From NCBI GenBank assembly GCA_017482355.1, contig JAFUNJ010000003.1:1-54889 (forward strand): DNA of 54,889 nucleotides, in the 5' to 3' direction. A program made the translations under genes and the position numbers. Shown piece by piece: positions 8,609 through 17,256 of this stretch. Each line of letters opens with the position of its first letter. Position 1 is the stretch's first letter. The notes beneath the pieces were generated by a model, which was not told the origin of the DNA, ran no database searches, and was given only the letters and a program-made list of their open reading frames with translations. The stretch is from Clostridia bacterium. Lineage in GTDB: Bacteria; Bacillota; Clostridia; Oscillospirales; CAG-272.

Positions 8609-9757
8609 ATGGAAAAGGAAAACAACATTAACAATACCGTGCCGGAAATAAACATGCCTGTAGGCAACGGCGAAAAGAAGTTCGATATCCGTGAGCTTGT
8701 CGAAAAGGGCAAGGCAAAGGGCTCGCTTTCTCAGAGCGAAATCATGGAGGCGTTCGAGGACGTAGACTACGATATAGAGCAGGTAGAAAAGCTCTATGAG
8801 GTTCTTGAAGGAATGGGGATCGAGGTAACGGGTTACCTTGACACTCCCGAATTCCAGGCGATCGAAAACGACGTAGAGCGTTACGAGAGCGCCGAGGATA
8901 TGGAAAAGATGCTCACTCAGGAGGGACTTTCCGTTGACGACCCCGTTCGTATGTACCTTAAGGAGATAGGTACCGTGCCGCTTCTCGATTCCGAGAGAGA
9001 GCTCATGCTCGCAGAGAAGATGGCAGACGGTGACGCTAAGGCAAAGGACGAGCTTGTAAGAGCAAACCTTCGTCTTGTCGTAAGTATCGCAAAGAGATAC
9101 GTCGGAAAGGGAATGTTCTTCCTCGACCTTATTCAGGAGGGCAACCTCGGACTTATGAAGGCGGTCGAGAAGTTCGACTACCGTAAGGGCTATAAGTTCT
9201 CGACCTACGCTACCTGGTGGATCAGACAGGCAATAACGAGAGCTATCGCAGATCAGGCAAGAACGATCCGTATTCCCGTTCACATGGTCGAAACGATCCA
9301 TAAGGTCTCCCGTATCCAGAGACAGCTTCTTCAGGAGCTTGGTCACGAGGCAAGCGCTGAGGAGATCGCCGAGCACATGGGAATGAGCGCCGAAAAGGTC
9401 AGAGAGATAATGAAAATATCTCAGGATCCCGTTTCGCTCGAAATGCCGATAGGCGAGGAAGAGGATTCGCACCTCGGCGACTTTATCGAGGACGATTCTA
9501 ATCCCGCACCTGCCGACGTTGCGGCACAGCGCCTGCTCAGCGAGCAGTTAAACGAAGTGCTTCACACCCTTACTCCCCGTGAGGAGCAGGTGCTCAAGCT
9601 TCGCTTCGGACTTATCGACGGCAGAGCCAGAACTCTTGAAGAAGTCGGCAAGGAATTCCATATAACAAGAGAGCGAATCAGACAGATCGAGGCAAAGGCA
9701 CTCCGTAAGCTCCGTCATCCGAGCCGTTCGAAGCGTCTGCGCGATTATCTTGATTAA
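8609..9757 (+). CDS. rpoD: Primary sigma factor SigA/RpoD
   Basis: 382 residues, the size of Firmicutes SigA. Region 1.1 is short (first ~95 residues, acidic). Region 1.2 starts at [16 protein letters not shown]. Regions 2.1-2.4 include [37 protein letters not shown] and [17 protein letters not shown]. Region 3 contains the HMVETI stretch, and region 4 has [15 protein letters not shown] and the helix-turn-helix [20 protein letters not shown]. It directs RNA polymerase to promoters of the TTGACA-17-TATAAT type, which is exactly what is seen repeatedly in this window. It is probably co-transcribed with dnaG. Confidence 0.98.
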   Translation: MEKENNINNTVPEINMPVGNGEKKFDIRELVEKGKAKGSLSQSEIMEAFEDVDYDIEQVEKLYEVLEGMGIEVTGYLDTPEFQAIENDVERYESAEDMEKMLTQEGLSVDDPVRMYLKEIGTVPLLDSERELMLAEKMADGDAKAKDELVRANLRLVVSIAKRYVGKGMFFLDLIQEGNLGLMKAVEKFDYRKGYKFSTYATWWIRQAITRAIADQARTIRIPVHMVETIHKVSRIQRQLLQELGHEASAEEIAEHMGMSAEKVREIMKISQDPVSLEMPIGEEEDSHLGDFIEDDSNPAPADVAAQRLLSEQLNEVLHTLTPREEQVLKLRFGLIDGRARTLEEVGKEFHITRERIRQIEAKALRKLRHPSRSKRLRDYLD

Positions 9758-9781
9758 TTATCGTCTGTCGATAAAATCGAC

Positions 9782-9810
9782 TTGACATATCTGCTTATTT
9801 GTAGTAAAAT
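9782..9810 (+). promoter_or_regulatory. SigA promoter of the lipoprotein gene
   Basis: TTGACA (9782-9787), 17-bp spacer, TAAAAT (9805-9810). A weak hairpin (TTATCG / CGATAA, about 9759-9775) just upstream may end the rpoD transcript. Confidence 0.8.
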
Positions 9811-9862
9811 ATAATCTGTATACATACGGTAAAATTTACCGCATATCAGGAGGAAACCGATA

Positions 9863-11572
9863 ATGAAAAAAAGACTGTTGGCTTTCTTTATAGCTGTAAC
9901 TTGTCTGATCATGCCTGTACTCACATCTTGCTCTGAAAAGAAAGAGACAACAAGTACGGGTACAAAGCCGTTGACCGTTACTCTTTACGGAATAAAGGGC
10001 GAGGGCACTACCGACGAAGCAATAAAGGCGGTTCAGGACGAGCTTAACGTCTATTCCGAAGGAAACCTTACTACGCGCGTGATCCTTAAGCTGTTTACAG
10101 AGGATGAGTATTACGCAAAGCTTGACGAGGCACTTGTTGCTGCAAAGGAATACAAAAAGAACAATAAGGGCTCCTTGAATTCTACCGGTAAGGACAAAAA
10201 TAATGATAAGGTAGAGTTCCCGAAGGAAAACAGTGCACAAGTAGACATTTTCATGGTCCGCGGCTATGAAATGTTCGAAAAGTACAATGAAGAAGGACAT
10301 ATCGAAGCTCTTAACCTTACCGATAAGAGCGGCCTTATGAGAAAATATATTTCCGATAGATTCTTAGCGCTTACCAATATGGCAACGCTCGGTAATCTCG
10401 GAAATAAGTATCCTTCCGGTATCATGAACAATACCGTTTACGGCGATTACACCTATCTCCTTGTAAATAAGGAAGTAGCGGATAAATACGGCTATGCCGA
10501 GAATAACCTTGATACGCTCCCCGAGCTTAACAACCTGCTTAGAGATGCCGCAAAGGATTTCAAGAATTACGTAACGCTTTATAACGCTCCCGAGGTAAAC
10601 CTTGATGATTTCGGCGGAACGATGGTCGGTACGGTTATCGAAGATACCGACAACGCATTTAAGAAGAAGTCTCCTACATCTCTTCTTGAAAACGAGAAGT
10701 ATCTCGAATACGCAAAGTATTATAATCTCTTCAAGAGCAAGGGCTATATTACCGTTGGGGACGCGTATGCGCTTCCCGAGGATAAAAAGGTTGCGGCAGC
10801 TTTCATTAAGGGTAATGCGTCGATCCCCGAGCAGTACGGAGAGGACTACCTCGTAGTTCCTTACGCTAAGCCCGTTATGGAAGATATGGGAACGATATTC
10901 TGCGTAAGCAAATACGCAAGTGAATCTGCGAGAGCTCTTGAGATAATCAATCTTCTCCAGACGAACGTTGAGTATAGAAACACCTTCCAGTACGGTGTTG
11001 AGGACGTACACTACCGTGTTGACGACTATACGGGAATGATTGATATTATCAGCGAAGACTATAATATGAATCCTCAGGATACCGGTAACCTCTTCCTTCT
11101 CAAGGAAAACTCCTCTATGGACGCAGCTACCAAGGCGCTTTGCGCAAATAACTGGGCGCTCGCTAAGCAGCAGCTCCGCGACACCGTCGTTGCTCCTTAT
11201 CTGCTCTTTACTCCCGACTTGAGCGAGCTTGATTACGACGGCTTCAAGGCAGAAAGCGATAGTGTTCTTAATAAGCTTATGGCGTATAATCCCGGCTCGT
11301 CTCAGACCTTTGAAGCGTATGCGGCACAGCTCAACGCCGCATTCAAGAAGACAGATGCGTTCATCAGCTTCGCTGATAATAGCGCAGTACCTGCTCTCGC
11401 CGACGAGACTGTCGGTGACGAAACGACGGGCGATGAGACTACAGGTGATGAAACCACAGGTGACGAGACTACTGGCGACGAAACCCCCGAGCCCGCTCCC
11501 CAAGAACCGGAGATACCCGATCCCGTATTCAAGCAGTACGAGCTTTGGTGCGTCAAATATAAAATAGTATAA
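9863..11572 (+). CDS. Solute-binding-protein-like lipoprotein
   Basis: 569 residues. The signal peptide MKKRLLAFFIAV... ends in the lipobox LTSC, with Cys23 as the lipidated residue, so it is anchored on the outer face of the membrane. The body (about 38-500) has the look of a type-1 extracellular solute-binding protein: an N-terminal beta strand PLTVTLYGIKGEG, a middle YTYLLVNKEVADKYG and later ARALEIINLLQTN. It is followed by a low-complexity Thr/Glu/Asp tail with five GDETT/P repeats and a Pro-rich segment. No ABC permease or ATPase gene is adjacent, so it may serve a transporter encoded elsewhere or act as a stand-alone receptor. AGGAGG precedes the ATG, and the gene has its own promoter and a downstream hairpin. 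Confidence 0.8.
   Translation: MKKRLLAFFIAVTCLIMPVLTSCSEKKETTSTGTKPLTVTLYGIKGEGTTDEAIKAVQDELNVYSEGNLTTRVILKLFTEDEYYAKLDEALVAAKEYKKNNKGSLNSTGKDKNNDKVEFPKENSAQVDIFMVRGYEMFEKYNEEGHIEALNLTDKSGLMRKYISDRFLALTNMATLGNLGNKYPSGIMNNTVYGDYTYLLVNKEVADKYGYAENNLDTLPELNNLLRDAAKDFKNYVTLYNAPEVNLDDFGGTMVGTVIEDTDNAFKKKSPTSLLENEKYLEYAKYYNLFKSKGYITVGDAYALPEDKKVAAAFIKGNASIPEQYGEDYLVVPYAKPVMEDMGTIFCVSKYASESARALEIINLLQTNVEYRNTFQYGVEDVHYRVDDYTGMIDIISEDYNMNPQDTGNLFLLKENSSMDAATKALCANNWALAKQQLRDTVVAPYLLFTPDLSELDYDGFKAESDSVLNKLMAYNPGSSQTFEAYAAQLNAAFKKTDAFISFADNSAVPALADETVGDETTGDETTGDETTGDETTGDETPEPAPQEPEIPDPVFKQYELWCVKYKIV
11414..11488 (+). repeat. Coding tandem repeat, five 15-bp units
   Basis: Five consecutive GDETT-type units (the last is GDETP) in the C-terminal tail of the lipoprotein. 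The codons vary between copies (GGT/GGC, GAC/GAT, ACG/ACT/ACC), so the repeat is not a fresh slippage product and the peptide seems selected. Confidence 0.9.
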
Positions 11573-11591
11573 TAGACGAAAGAGTGTTTCA

Positions 11592-11622
11592 ACAGAGGGG
11601 CGTTTAACGACGTCCCTCTTTG
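11592..11622 (+). terminator. Terminator-like hairpin after the lipoprotein gene
   Basis: AGAGGG / CCCTCT outer stem with an inner CGT / ACG pairing, followed by only a short T run before GGGATGA. Possible weak terminator. Confidence 0.5.
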
Positions 11623-11637
11623 GGATGATTATAGAAG

Positions 11638-12486
11638 ATGCCTGATATAGTAATAGAAAACCAAATATTCCCATCAGAGCGCGCGCTGTACAATCTCACG
11701 TCGGCGCTAGTAAAAAACTGCGTTTTTGCAGGCGAAGAGGACGGCGAATCGGCACTCAAGGAATGCCGCGACGTAAAGCTCGATAGCTGTAAATTCGAGC
11801 TTCGCTATCCGCTTTGGCATGCAAAGGGATATGAAATGACGGACTGCGAAATGGCAGAGACTGTCCGCGCGCCGATCTGGTATTCCGATAACGGGATCAT
11901 TAGAAATTCACGAATAAACGGAATAAAATGTCTGCGCGAGTGCAAAAATACCTTAATAGATAATTCGAGCATCGTCTCGGACGAATTCGGTTGGATCTGC
12001 GACGGAGTTAAATTCGAGAATACCGAAATAACGTCGCAGTATCTTCTGTTTCAAAGCAAAAATATTGAGGCGAAAAACCTCAAAATGAAGGGCAAATATT
12101 CCTTCCAGTACTGCGAAAACGCAGTGATCGAGGACTCCTATCTCGATACGAAGGACGCCTTCTGGCATTCAAAAAACGTGACAGTTAAAAACAGTACCGT
12201 GAAGGGCGAATATCTCGCCTGGTTCTCGGAAGGGCTTACCCTGATCGACTGCAAGATCATCGGCACACAGCCGCTTTGCTACTGTAAGGATCTGACACTC
12301 ATAAACTGTACGATGGAAGAGACCGATCTCAGCTTCGAGTATTCAGACGTAAAGGCGGATATAAGTGGCAATATCGTATCGGTGAAAAATCCCGCGTCGG
12401 GCCATATAAACGCCGACAGTATAGGAGAAATAATTCTCGACGGCTCGATAATGGAATGCCGATGCAAAATTAAAGAAAAAAACTAA
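11638..12486 (+). CDS. DUF3737 family beta-helix protein
   Basis: 282 residues built of short strand-turn repeats (ENT/KNS/KNL/ENA-type turns), the pattern of a right-handed parallel beta-helix. Features such as RYPLWHAKGYEMTDCEM, RAPIWYSDNG and DAFWHSKNVTVKNS match the DUF3737 family of widespread single-domain bacterial proteins. The function is unknown; homologues are found in many gut anaerobes and lactobacilli. No signal peptide, so probably cytoplasmic. Cysteine content is high (about a dozen), which is not obviously metal-binding. The start at 11638 has only a weak upstream purine stretch. It ends 29 bases before rubrerythrin. Confidence 0.85.
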   Translation: MPDIVIENQIFPSERALYNLTSALVKNCVFAGEEDGESALKECRDVKLDSCKFELRYPLWHAKGYEMTDCEMAETVRAPIWYSDNGIIRNSRINGIKCLRECKNTLIDNSSIVSDEFGWICDGVKFENTEITSQYLLFQSKNIEAKNLKMKGKYSFQYCENAVIEDSYLDTKDAFWHSKNVTVKNSTVKGEYLAWFSEGLTLIDCKIIGTQPLCYCKDLTLINCTMEETDLSFEYSDVKADISGNIVSVKNPASGHINADSIGEIILDGSIMECRCKIKEKN

Positions 12487-12515
12487 AATCTTTTCATAAA
12501 GAGAGGTAAATAAAG

Positions 12516-13055
12516 ATGGCAAAGGAACTTAAAGGAACGAGAACGGAAGCAAATCTTCTTGCCGCATTCGCAGGCGAAAGCCAGGCAAGAAACAAGTACA
12601 CCTACTTTGCAAGCGTAGCAAAGAAGGCGGGCTACGAGCAGATCGCGGAGATCTTCCAGAAGACCGCAGATAACGAAAAAGAACACGCAAAGATGTGGTT
12701 CAAGGAGCTCGGACTCCTTGGCGACACCGCCGCCAACCTCAAGAGCGCGGCAGAGGGTGAAAACTACGAGTGGACCGATATGTACGCCGGCTTTGCAAAG
12801 GAAGCTGAGGAGGAGGGCTTCACGGCTCTCGCAGCTAAGTTCAGAGCGGTAGCACTTATCGAAAAGTCGCATGAAGAAAGATTCCTCGCGCTTCTCAATA
12901 ACGTCGAAATGCAGAAGGTATTTGAAAAGGCGGAGGAAACAATGTGGGAGTGCCGTAACTGCGGACACCTCGTCATCGGTAAAAAGGCACCGCAGGTATG
13001 TCCTGTCTGCGCACATCCGCAGAGCTACTTCGAGGTCAGAAAAGAGAATTACTGA
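12516..13055 (+). CDS. rbr: Rubrerythrin
   Basis: 179 residues. The N-terminal ferritin-like four-helix domain has two ExxH-type diiron motifs: [15 protein letters not shown] and, later, [12 protein letters not shown], with the extra Glu in [15 protein letters not shown]. The C-terminal rubredoxin-like domain has CRNCGH ... CPVCAHP, the FeS4 site. Rubrerythrin reduces hydrogen peroxide in the cytoplasm of anaerobes, using electrons passed through the rubredoxin centre; it is a standard oxidative stress protein in Clostridia. AGAGAGGTAAATAAAG precedes the ATG. A strong terminator follows. Confidence 0.97.
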   Translation: MAKELKGTRTEANLLAAFAGESQARNKYTYFASVAKKAGYEQIAEIFQKTADNEKEHAKMWFKELGLLGDTAANLKSAAEGENYEWTDMYAGFAKEAEEEGFTALAAKFRAVALIEKSHEERFLALLNNVEMQKVFEKAEETMWECRNCGHLVIGKKAPQVCPVCAHPQSYFEVRKENY

Positions 13056-13063
13056 TAAACAAT

Positions 13064-13090
13064 AAAATCCACCCGAGAGGGTGGATTTTC
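13064..13090 (+). terminator. Intrinsic terminator of rbr
   Basis: Perfect 11-bp stem AAAATCCACCC / GGGTGGATTTT with a GAGA loop. Confidence 0.92.
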
Positions 13091-13136
13091 TTGTGTTGAA
13101 ACTATGCTATCTGTTGCGGTATTTTGCTAAGTTGTC

Positions 13137-13312
13137 GTAGGGCGTGGGCTTGCTCGAAACCCCAAAGTTCATTGCATTCGCTTCGGGGAACTCCACGCGC
13201 TCCCGCCGTTCTAAAGGAAAGTAACATCATTTTTGCGCGGTGCGTCGAGGCAGGGTTTCCCCGAAACTAGCGAACGCGAGCTTTTGGGGTTCCCGAGGTT
13301 GTCGCACCCTAC
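13137..13312. repeat. MITE-like palindromic intergenic element
   Basis: The element begins GTAGGGCG and ends CGCACCCTAC, short terminal inverted repeats. Inside it carries two inverted copies of the CCCCAAA...GGGGAA module (13156-13194 and 13253-13295), so the whole element can fold on itself. The same module is seen at 6603 and 35388, and the GTAGGGCG end is also the end of the element at 22312. No reading frame in it looks real. Confidence 0.75.
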
Positions 13313-13334
13313 AAACAATGTGGATAAGATCTTA

Positions 13335-14192
13335 TTACTTTACAATAATATTCGACCACGCTCTTTTATCGCCGTCTCTTACCTCAACACGCAACCATTT
13401 TTCGTCATCGCGGAAGGTATATTCATGACGTGTGATCCCGTCACCGCGCTTGACTCTGTTAGGAAGCCAGGCAAAATCGGACAGAACCGCAATAGTGTCG
13501 CAGGGCGAGGTCTCGATAATTACCTTGTTGTCCTTACGCGTTACGGTAACCATAGGTCCTTGGCTTGCAAAAAAGTCGCCGCTCTTTACAGCGCGAATGA
13601 TTGCTTCATCGGTTAGCTCGTCGGCTTTTACCATAACCCAACCCTTTCGGTCGTCAATGCCGCCGTAGTAGTGCGCGTCGTCAACCGCGAAAATGCCGAA
13701 ATACATGCCGTTCACGGCACACATATCCACGAAATGATCGGAATATGGACGCAGACTTTGTCCTGCCTCGGAAACCGCGTTGTATATCTCGGTTGCGGTA
13801 ATGCCGCTGAGTGCCTGTGCGTCGCCAACCGAATTGAGAGACCATGCAGGATGTGCAAGCACCGCTGCGCCACCTGCGCCGTTTATCTTGTCAATAATCG
13901 CTTGTCTGTCGTCACACGTCTCAGCATTCGGGTCATTTTTCATGCCCAAACCGACAATGTGCATCGTGGAAGTGCCGGGTCCGTTATCGTATTCGATGCC
14001 CGAAATAATGTGAAGCCCACCTATCTCCTTGCTTTCTCCGTAACGCCAGTGATCGGTAAGGGTTATCGCGTCGTAGCCGTCGTTTTTGAAGGAGGTCGCT
14101 ATCTCCTCGGGGGATAGCTTTCCGTCTGAGATGTTGGAGTGAAGATGAAAAGCGACCTTGTAATATTTGTTTCCGTTTTTGTCCTGATACAT
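13335..14192 (-). CDS. PHP-domain metal-dependent phosphoesterase
   Basis: 285 residues. PHP-fold signature motifs: FHLHSNISDGKLSPEEI (motif 1, HxH), ITLTDHW (motif 2), an Asp/Glu motif at SGIEYD, and VLAHPAW (motif 3). A later AVDDAHYYGG supplies the C-terminal metal ligands. About the last 70 residues form a small beta domain with an FFASQGPM start, as in other stand-alone PHP proteins acting on phosphate or sugar-phosphate esters. The substrate is unknown. GAGGA precedes the ATG, and a good promoter lies 30 bases upstream of it on the minus strand. Confidence 0.88.
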   Translation of the reverse strand: MYQDKNGNKYYKVAFHLHSNISDGKLSPEEIATSFKNDGYDAITLTDHWRYGESKEIGGLHIISGIEYDNGPGTSTMHIVGLGMKNDPNAETCDDRQAIIDKINGAGGAAVLAHPAWSLNSVGDAQALSGITATEIYNAVSEAGQSLRPYSDHFVDMCAVNGMYFGIFAVDDAHYYGGIDDRKGWVMVKADELTDEAIIRAVKSGDFFASQGPMVTVTRKDNKVIIETSPCDTIAVLSDFAWLPNRVKRGDGITRHEYTFRDDEKWLRVEVRDGDKRAWSNIIVK

Positions 14193-14222
14193 TTTTATTT
14201 CCTCGCTTGAAGTACTAAGGAA

Positions 14223-14251
14223 ATTGTATCACAGTAAAAACGGTAAGTCAA
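14223..14251 (-). promoter_or_regulatory. SigA promoter of the PHP gene
   Basis: On the minus strand TTGACT (14246-14251), 17-bp spacer, TACAAT (14223-14228). Confidence 0.8.
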
Positions 14252-14252
14252 G

Positions 14253-14288
14253 AGAAAAAGCAGGGCGGAGATCTGTGCGCCCTGCTTT
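14253..14288 (-). terminator. Terminator of the nucleotidyltransferase fusion gene
   Basis: Stem AAAGCAGGGCG / CGCCCTGCTTT with a 10-base loop just past the stop of the minus-strand gene at 14295, then TTTTCTC on the minus strand. Confidence 0.85.
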
Positions 14289-14294
14289 ATATAT

Positions 14295-16421
14295 TTATTT
14301 CCCATTCCTCAATAGCGCAAGGATCTCCTTTTCCGATAGGGAAATAAGCTCCTCGGCATACTCACCCGATGCCGCCTCGGCGATTATCGTGTAACCGCCG
14401 TTACGCGGGATCACGCGAACGCTTCCTTTTTCGTATTCTGTCTTGACTCCGTCACCCGACGGAGTACCGAGCGAAGTAAGGATCGAAAAACGCCGTCTGT
14501 CATTTGTGCGGAGAATGGAGGAGGAAAGGGCAAAGCTCGGAATGTGAACGCATAGCTCGCGCAAGCTTTTTCCCGACACAGAAATAAGAGCAAGAAGCTC
14601 CGCCGCCGCGATCGCACCGTGAAGAAGCTCGGGGAATGCCGAAACGTTTTTTCTCGCCTCGCTTTCGCTCTCCCCTGACGGACACAGAGTGTAAATATAA
14701 GGATTCTTTCGGCAAAGGTCCAAAAGCACCGACGGCACGGAGGAGGGAAGCGATACCTTATCTCTTATCAGATACCTTAAAAGCAGTGCCTTGATATGCC
14801 AGTCGTCGAGGATAAATCCATCCTGCTCGGCTGAAAGCGAAAAGCCGTCACTTGATAACGAAAGCTTTATTCCGTTATCGCAGATCATTGCCCCGACTCC
14901 CTCAAGTGCTTCCTTCATCAGGCGCGAAGCGCAGTCCTCGTTTTTGACCGTGACCCTTATACCCTCAAGCGGACATCTGTTGGATACAACGAACGGCAGA
15001 TAAGCTTCGTTAAGAAAATCAATATGCGATAGACGCATTTTCTTTTCTTCCTTTGCTTTTTCCGCACCGAATGACGAAACAAACTTGCGCTCAAAATCGC
15101 GCGTCGGATAGAGTCCGTCGCGATCGTATATTGTGACCGACGTTTGCCTGTCGTCGCTTCTTACAAAGAGCGAAAGCCCAAGCCCGAGCTCTGCCCCCGC
15201 ATAAGATGCCGCCGCTTCAAACCCATGCCCGAGAATGACCGCCTCATCCGCGATCTGACCTATTCCTCGCAAAAGCGCAGACGATACGCGTTCGGAATTT
15301 TGAGAGCCGTCAGTCATTATGCCGATTCGACCTCCTCCTGAAGCTGTTGCGAGCGCAAGACCTAATCTTACGCAGAACGAGGGCGACGCGGTCCTGATGT
15401 CGGTGCGGAACGCTCCTTCATCAAGCATTTCGCGTATTTTATCGGGAGAAACGGGCGCTCCCTGACGAATAAAGGAGCCGTCGGGTATCTCGCTTCCCGA
15501 CGGAAGCACGGTGCCCTCGCTGATGACGCAGTTGTCTCCGATAACGCATCCGTGACCGATAACACAGTCGCGGAGAATGTTAGTTCCGTCACCGATAATC
15601 GTGTTTGAGCAAATGACGGAGCTTTCGATCTTGCTTCTCCGCCCGACCTTGACTCCGTTAAGAATTACCGAGCCGTTAACTCCTTCGGGCGGTAAACGGC
15701 AATCCTTGCCGACAGAATTTTTGCCGTTACTGTAACGGAGATTTGCCTGCTTGTAGGATGAAAAATCGCCAATATCGCACCAATAGCTTTGATCGGTAAA
15801 GGTCGCGATCTTTTCCCCCGAGCTTAAAAGCTTCGGGAAAACGTCGTTTGAAAAGTCGCATTTTCCTTCGGGAATAAAGTCGAATATTCTCTTTGACATA
15901 ACGTAAATACCGGTATTAATAAGGTCGGAATAGGTCGAGGAAAGAGATGGCTTTTCGCAGAAACCGCTGACGTATCCGTCACCGTCGGTAAGAACGACAC
16001 CGTACTCACCCGGCTCGGAGCAGTGAGTGAGTATCATAAGAACGGGCGCGTCCATTTTCTTGCGGCGGTCAATTGCCGCGCTGAGATCGCATTCCGAAAG
16101 CGCGTCGCCGCTAATAACGATAAAATCGTCGTCACCGATAAAGCTCTCGGCGTTTTTTACACCGCCAGCTGTGCCGAGCGGAGTTTCTTCGCTAAGATAG
16201 GTAAGCTCTACCCCCTGTGTCGACGCGCCGAGTGTGCTGATTATCTTGTCGGATAGATACCCGACGGTTATAGCCGCCTCGCCTATTCCGTGACTGCGGA
16301 GGAGCGAAAGAATGCGAACGATCGTTGGAACGCCGCCGATAGGAAGAAGCGGTTTGGGAATAGTGTCGGTTATCGGGCGAAGGCGTCTGCCCTCGCCGCC
16401 TGCCATAATTATTGCTTTCAT
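14295..16421 (-). CDS. Sugar-1-P nucleotidyltransferase / phosphomannomutase-like fusion
   Basis: 708 residues in three parts. (1) About 1-230: a nucleotidyltransferase with IIMAGGEGRRLRPITDTIPK, GTAGGV and the metal-site ISGDALSECD. (2) About 240-330: left-handed beta-helix hexapeptides (IGDGTNILRDCVIGHGCVIG). (3) About 350-708: a phosphohexomutase-type region (IGIMTDGSQNSERV and onward). Such fusions are annotated as mannose-1-phosphate guanylyltransferase/phosphomannomutase and feed surface polysaccharide synthesis. The mutase part shows no ASHNP phosphoserine loop; the segment GLGLSLFVRSDDRQTSVTIY occupies that place, so mutase activity is doubtful. It is followed downstream on the same strand by the PHP gene, which has its own promoter. 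No glycosyltransferase genes are adjacent. Confidence 0.88.
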   Translation of the reverse strand: MKAIIMAGGEGRRLRPITDTIPKPLLPIGGVPTIVRILSLLRSHGIGEAAITVGYLSDKIISTLGASTQGVELTYLSEETPLGTAGGVKNAESFIGDDDFIVISGDALSECDLSAAIDRRKKMDAPVLMILTHCSEPGEYGVVLTDGDGYVSGFCEKPSLSSTYSDLINTGIYVMSKRIFDFIPEGKCDFSNDVFPKLLSSGEKIATFTDQSYWCDIGDFSSYKQANLRYSNGKNSVGKDCRLPPEGVNGSVILNGVKVGRRSKIESSVICSNTIIGDGTNILRDCVIGHGCVIGDNCVISEGTVLPSGSEIPDGSFIRQGAPVSPDKIREMLDEGAFRTDIRTASPSFCVRLGLALATASGGGRIGIMTDGSQNSERVSSALLRGIGQIADEAVILGHGFEAAASYAGAELGLGLSLFVRSDDRQTSVTIYDRDGLYPTRDFERKFVSSFGAEKAKEEKKMRLSHIDFLNEAYLPFVVSNRCPLEGIRVTVKNEDCASRLMKEALEGVGAMICDNGIKLSLSSDGFSLSAEQDGFILDDWHIKALLLRYLIRDKVSLPSSVPSVLLDLCRKNPYIYTLCPSGESESEARKNVSAFPELLHGAIAAAELLALISVSGKSLRELCVHIPSFALSSSILRTNDRRRFSILTSLGTPSGDGVKTEYEKGSVRVIPRNGGYTIIAEAASGEYAEELISLSEKEILALLRNGK

Positions 16422-16501
16422 AAGTTACCCTGAATTATAAAATTTTGAATACACCGCGCCTGTTTTTACGATAATCGTATCAAACAGTAACGGAGGAAAA
16501 T

Positions 16502-16771
16502 ATGATAAAGGGAATAAACAAAAATATGATAGTCGTAAAAAATACGGGAAGCAGATATTTTGAGGAAGCGCACTTTATAATCAAAAATTGCGCGTCTGAC
16601 CGTTCCGAGCGCGACCTCGTAAAGGAAGCGTCAAAAATAGTCGGCACGGTTCTTACCGAAAACGGAAAGGTCTCAAAGCCGAAAAGAGGAATAATAAAAG
16701 GACTTATAACCGTTTTACTGTCCTTTATTTCGGGCGCCGCGCTCGGAATATTACTCTGCCTTCTGTCTTAA
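16502..16771 (+). CDS. Small protein with C-terminal membrane anchor
   Basis: 89 residues. A soluble N-terminal ~60 residues, with a basic PKRGIIKG run, precedes one hydrophobic C-terminal helix (VLLSFISGAALGILLCLL). I recognise no family. GGAGG at a good distance before the ATG makes it a credible gene. The layout is that of a tail-anchored protein. Its stop codon overlaps the stop of the convergent gene on the other strand. Confidence 0.7.
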   Translation: MIKGINKNMIVVKNTGSRYFEEAHFIIKNCASDRSERDLVKEASKIVGTVLTENGKVSKPKRGIIKGLITVLLSFISGAALGILLCLLS

Positions 16772-16965
16772 AGATCGTCAGCGTCCTGAACGGGCTTCTC
16801 GTCGATCTTCATAAATATCTTGCCGTCGACAGTTTTTCTCGGCATAACGTGAAGATCCTTTGTAAGCCCCGTGTAGCTGCCGAGCGGATCGGCGACGCTC
16901 TGATATGAGTTTATCGCGTCATAGGTCTTCGGAAAATCGCTCTTGTTTTTATCTTTCTTTTTCAT
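16768..16965 (-). CDS. Small hypothetical protein
   Basis: 65 residues, Lys- and Asp-rich, soluble, with a distinctive middle (VADPLGSYTGLTKDLHVMPR) that looks conserved rather than random. No family recognised. AGGCGG lies upstream of the ATG on the minus strand. The stop overlaps the stop of the 89-aa gene in a shared TTAA (16768-16771). Confidence 0.6.
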   Translation of the reverse strand: MKKKDKNKSDFPKTYDAINSYQSVADPLGSYTGLTKDLHVMPRKTVDGKIFMKIDEKPVQDADDL

Positions 16966-17085
16966 CTCAATTACCGCCTTTCAAGGTGTTTTACGGTATT
17001 ATTCCAAAAAAGAGGATAATTTATACCGCGTTTTCGTTTAAAATTTGTTCACGAATATATACACATAATATTAACATCTTGAGTG

Positions 17086-17256
17086 TATACTAAATGTAGG
17101 TATATTTGTTCGATTATGACATAGCTCGGGTAGGACAAAGGCACAAGCCGTAGGACGGTATGACGGCGAGTGTTCCTAACAGGGCGGTCAGTAGCTTAAT
17201 AATACTAATTAAACGGAAGGAGAGGTCCGCTTTTTTTCGGCGGACAAAATTACTTA
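17086..17256 (+). promoter_or_regulatory. Promoter region and structured leader of rnjA
   Basis: A TATACT -10 box (17086-17091; the -35 is poor) predicts a leader of about 160 bases, much longer than neighbouring leaders. It contains a GCCGT / ACGGC hairpin near 17147-17167, two GTAGGAC copies, and a strong Shine-Dalgarno GGAAGGAGAGG (17215-17225). That Shine-Dalgarno is 31 bases before the ATG; between them lies a hairpin GTCCGC / GCGGAC (17225-17245) whose loop is a T7 run. There is no other ribosome binding site and no in-frame start closer to it. Folding of the hairpin would bring the two together. Confidence 0.55.

Noticed and set aside
14411-14715. Short minus-strand frames rich in Arg/Ser inside the nucleotidyltransferase fusion
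   Set aside because: They are out-of-frame shadows of the 708-aa gene, without ribosome binding sites.
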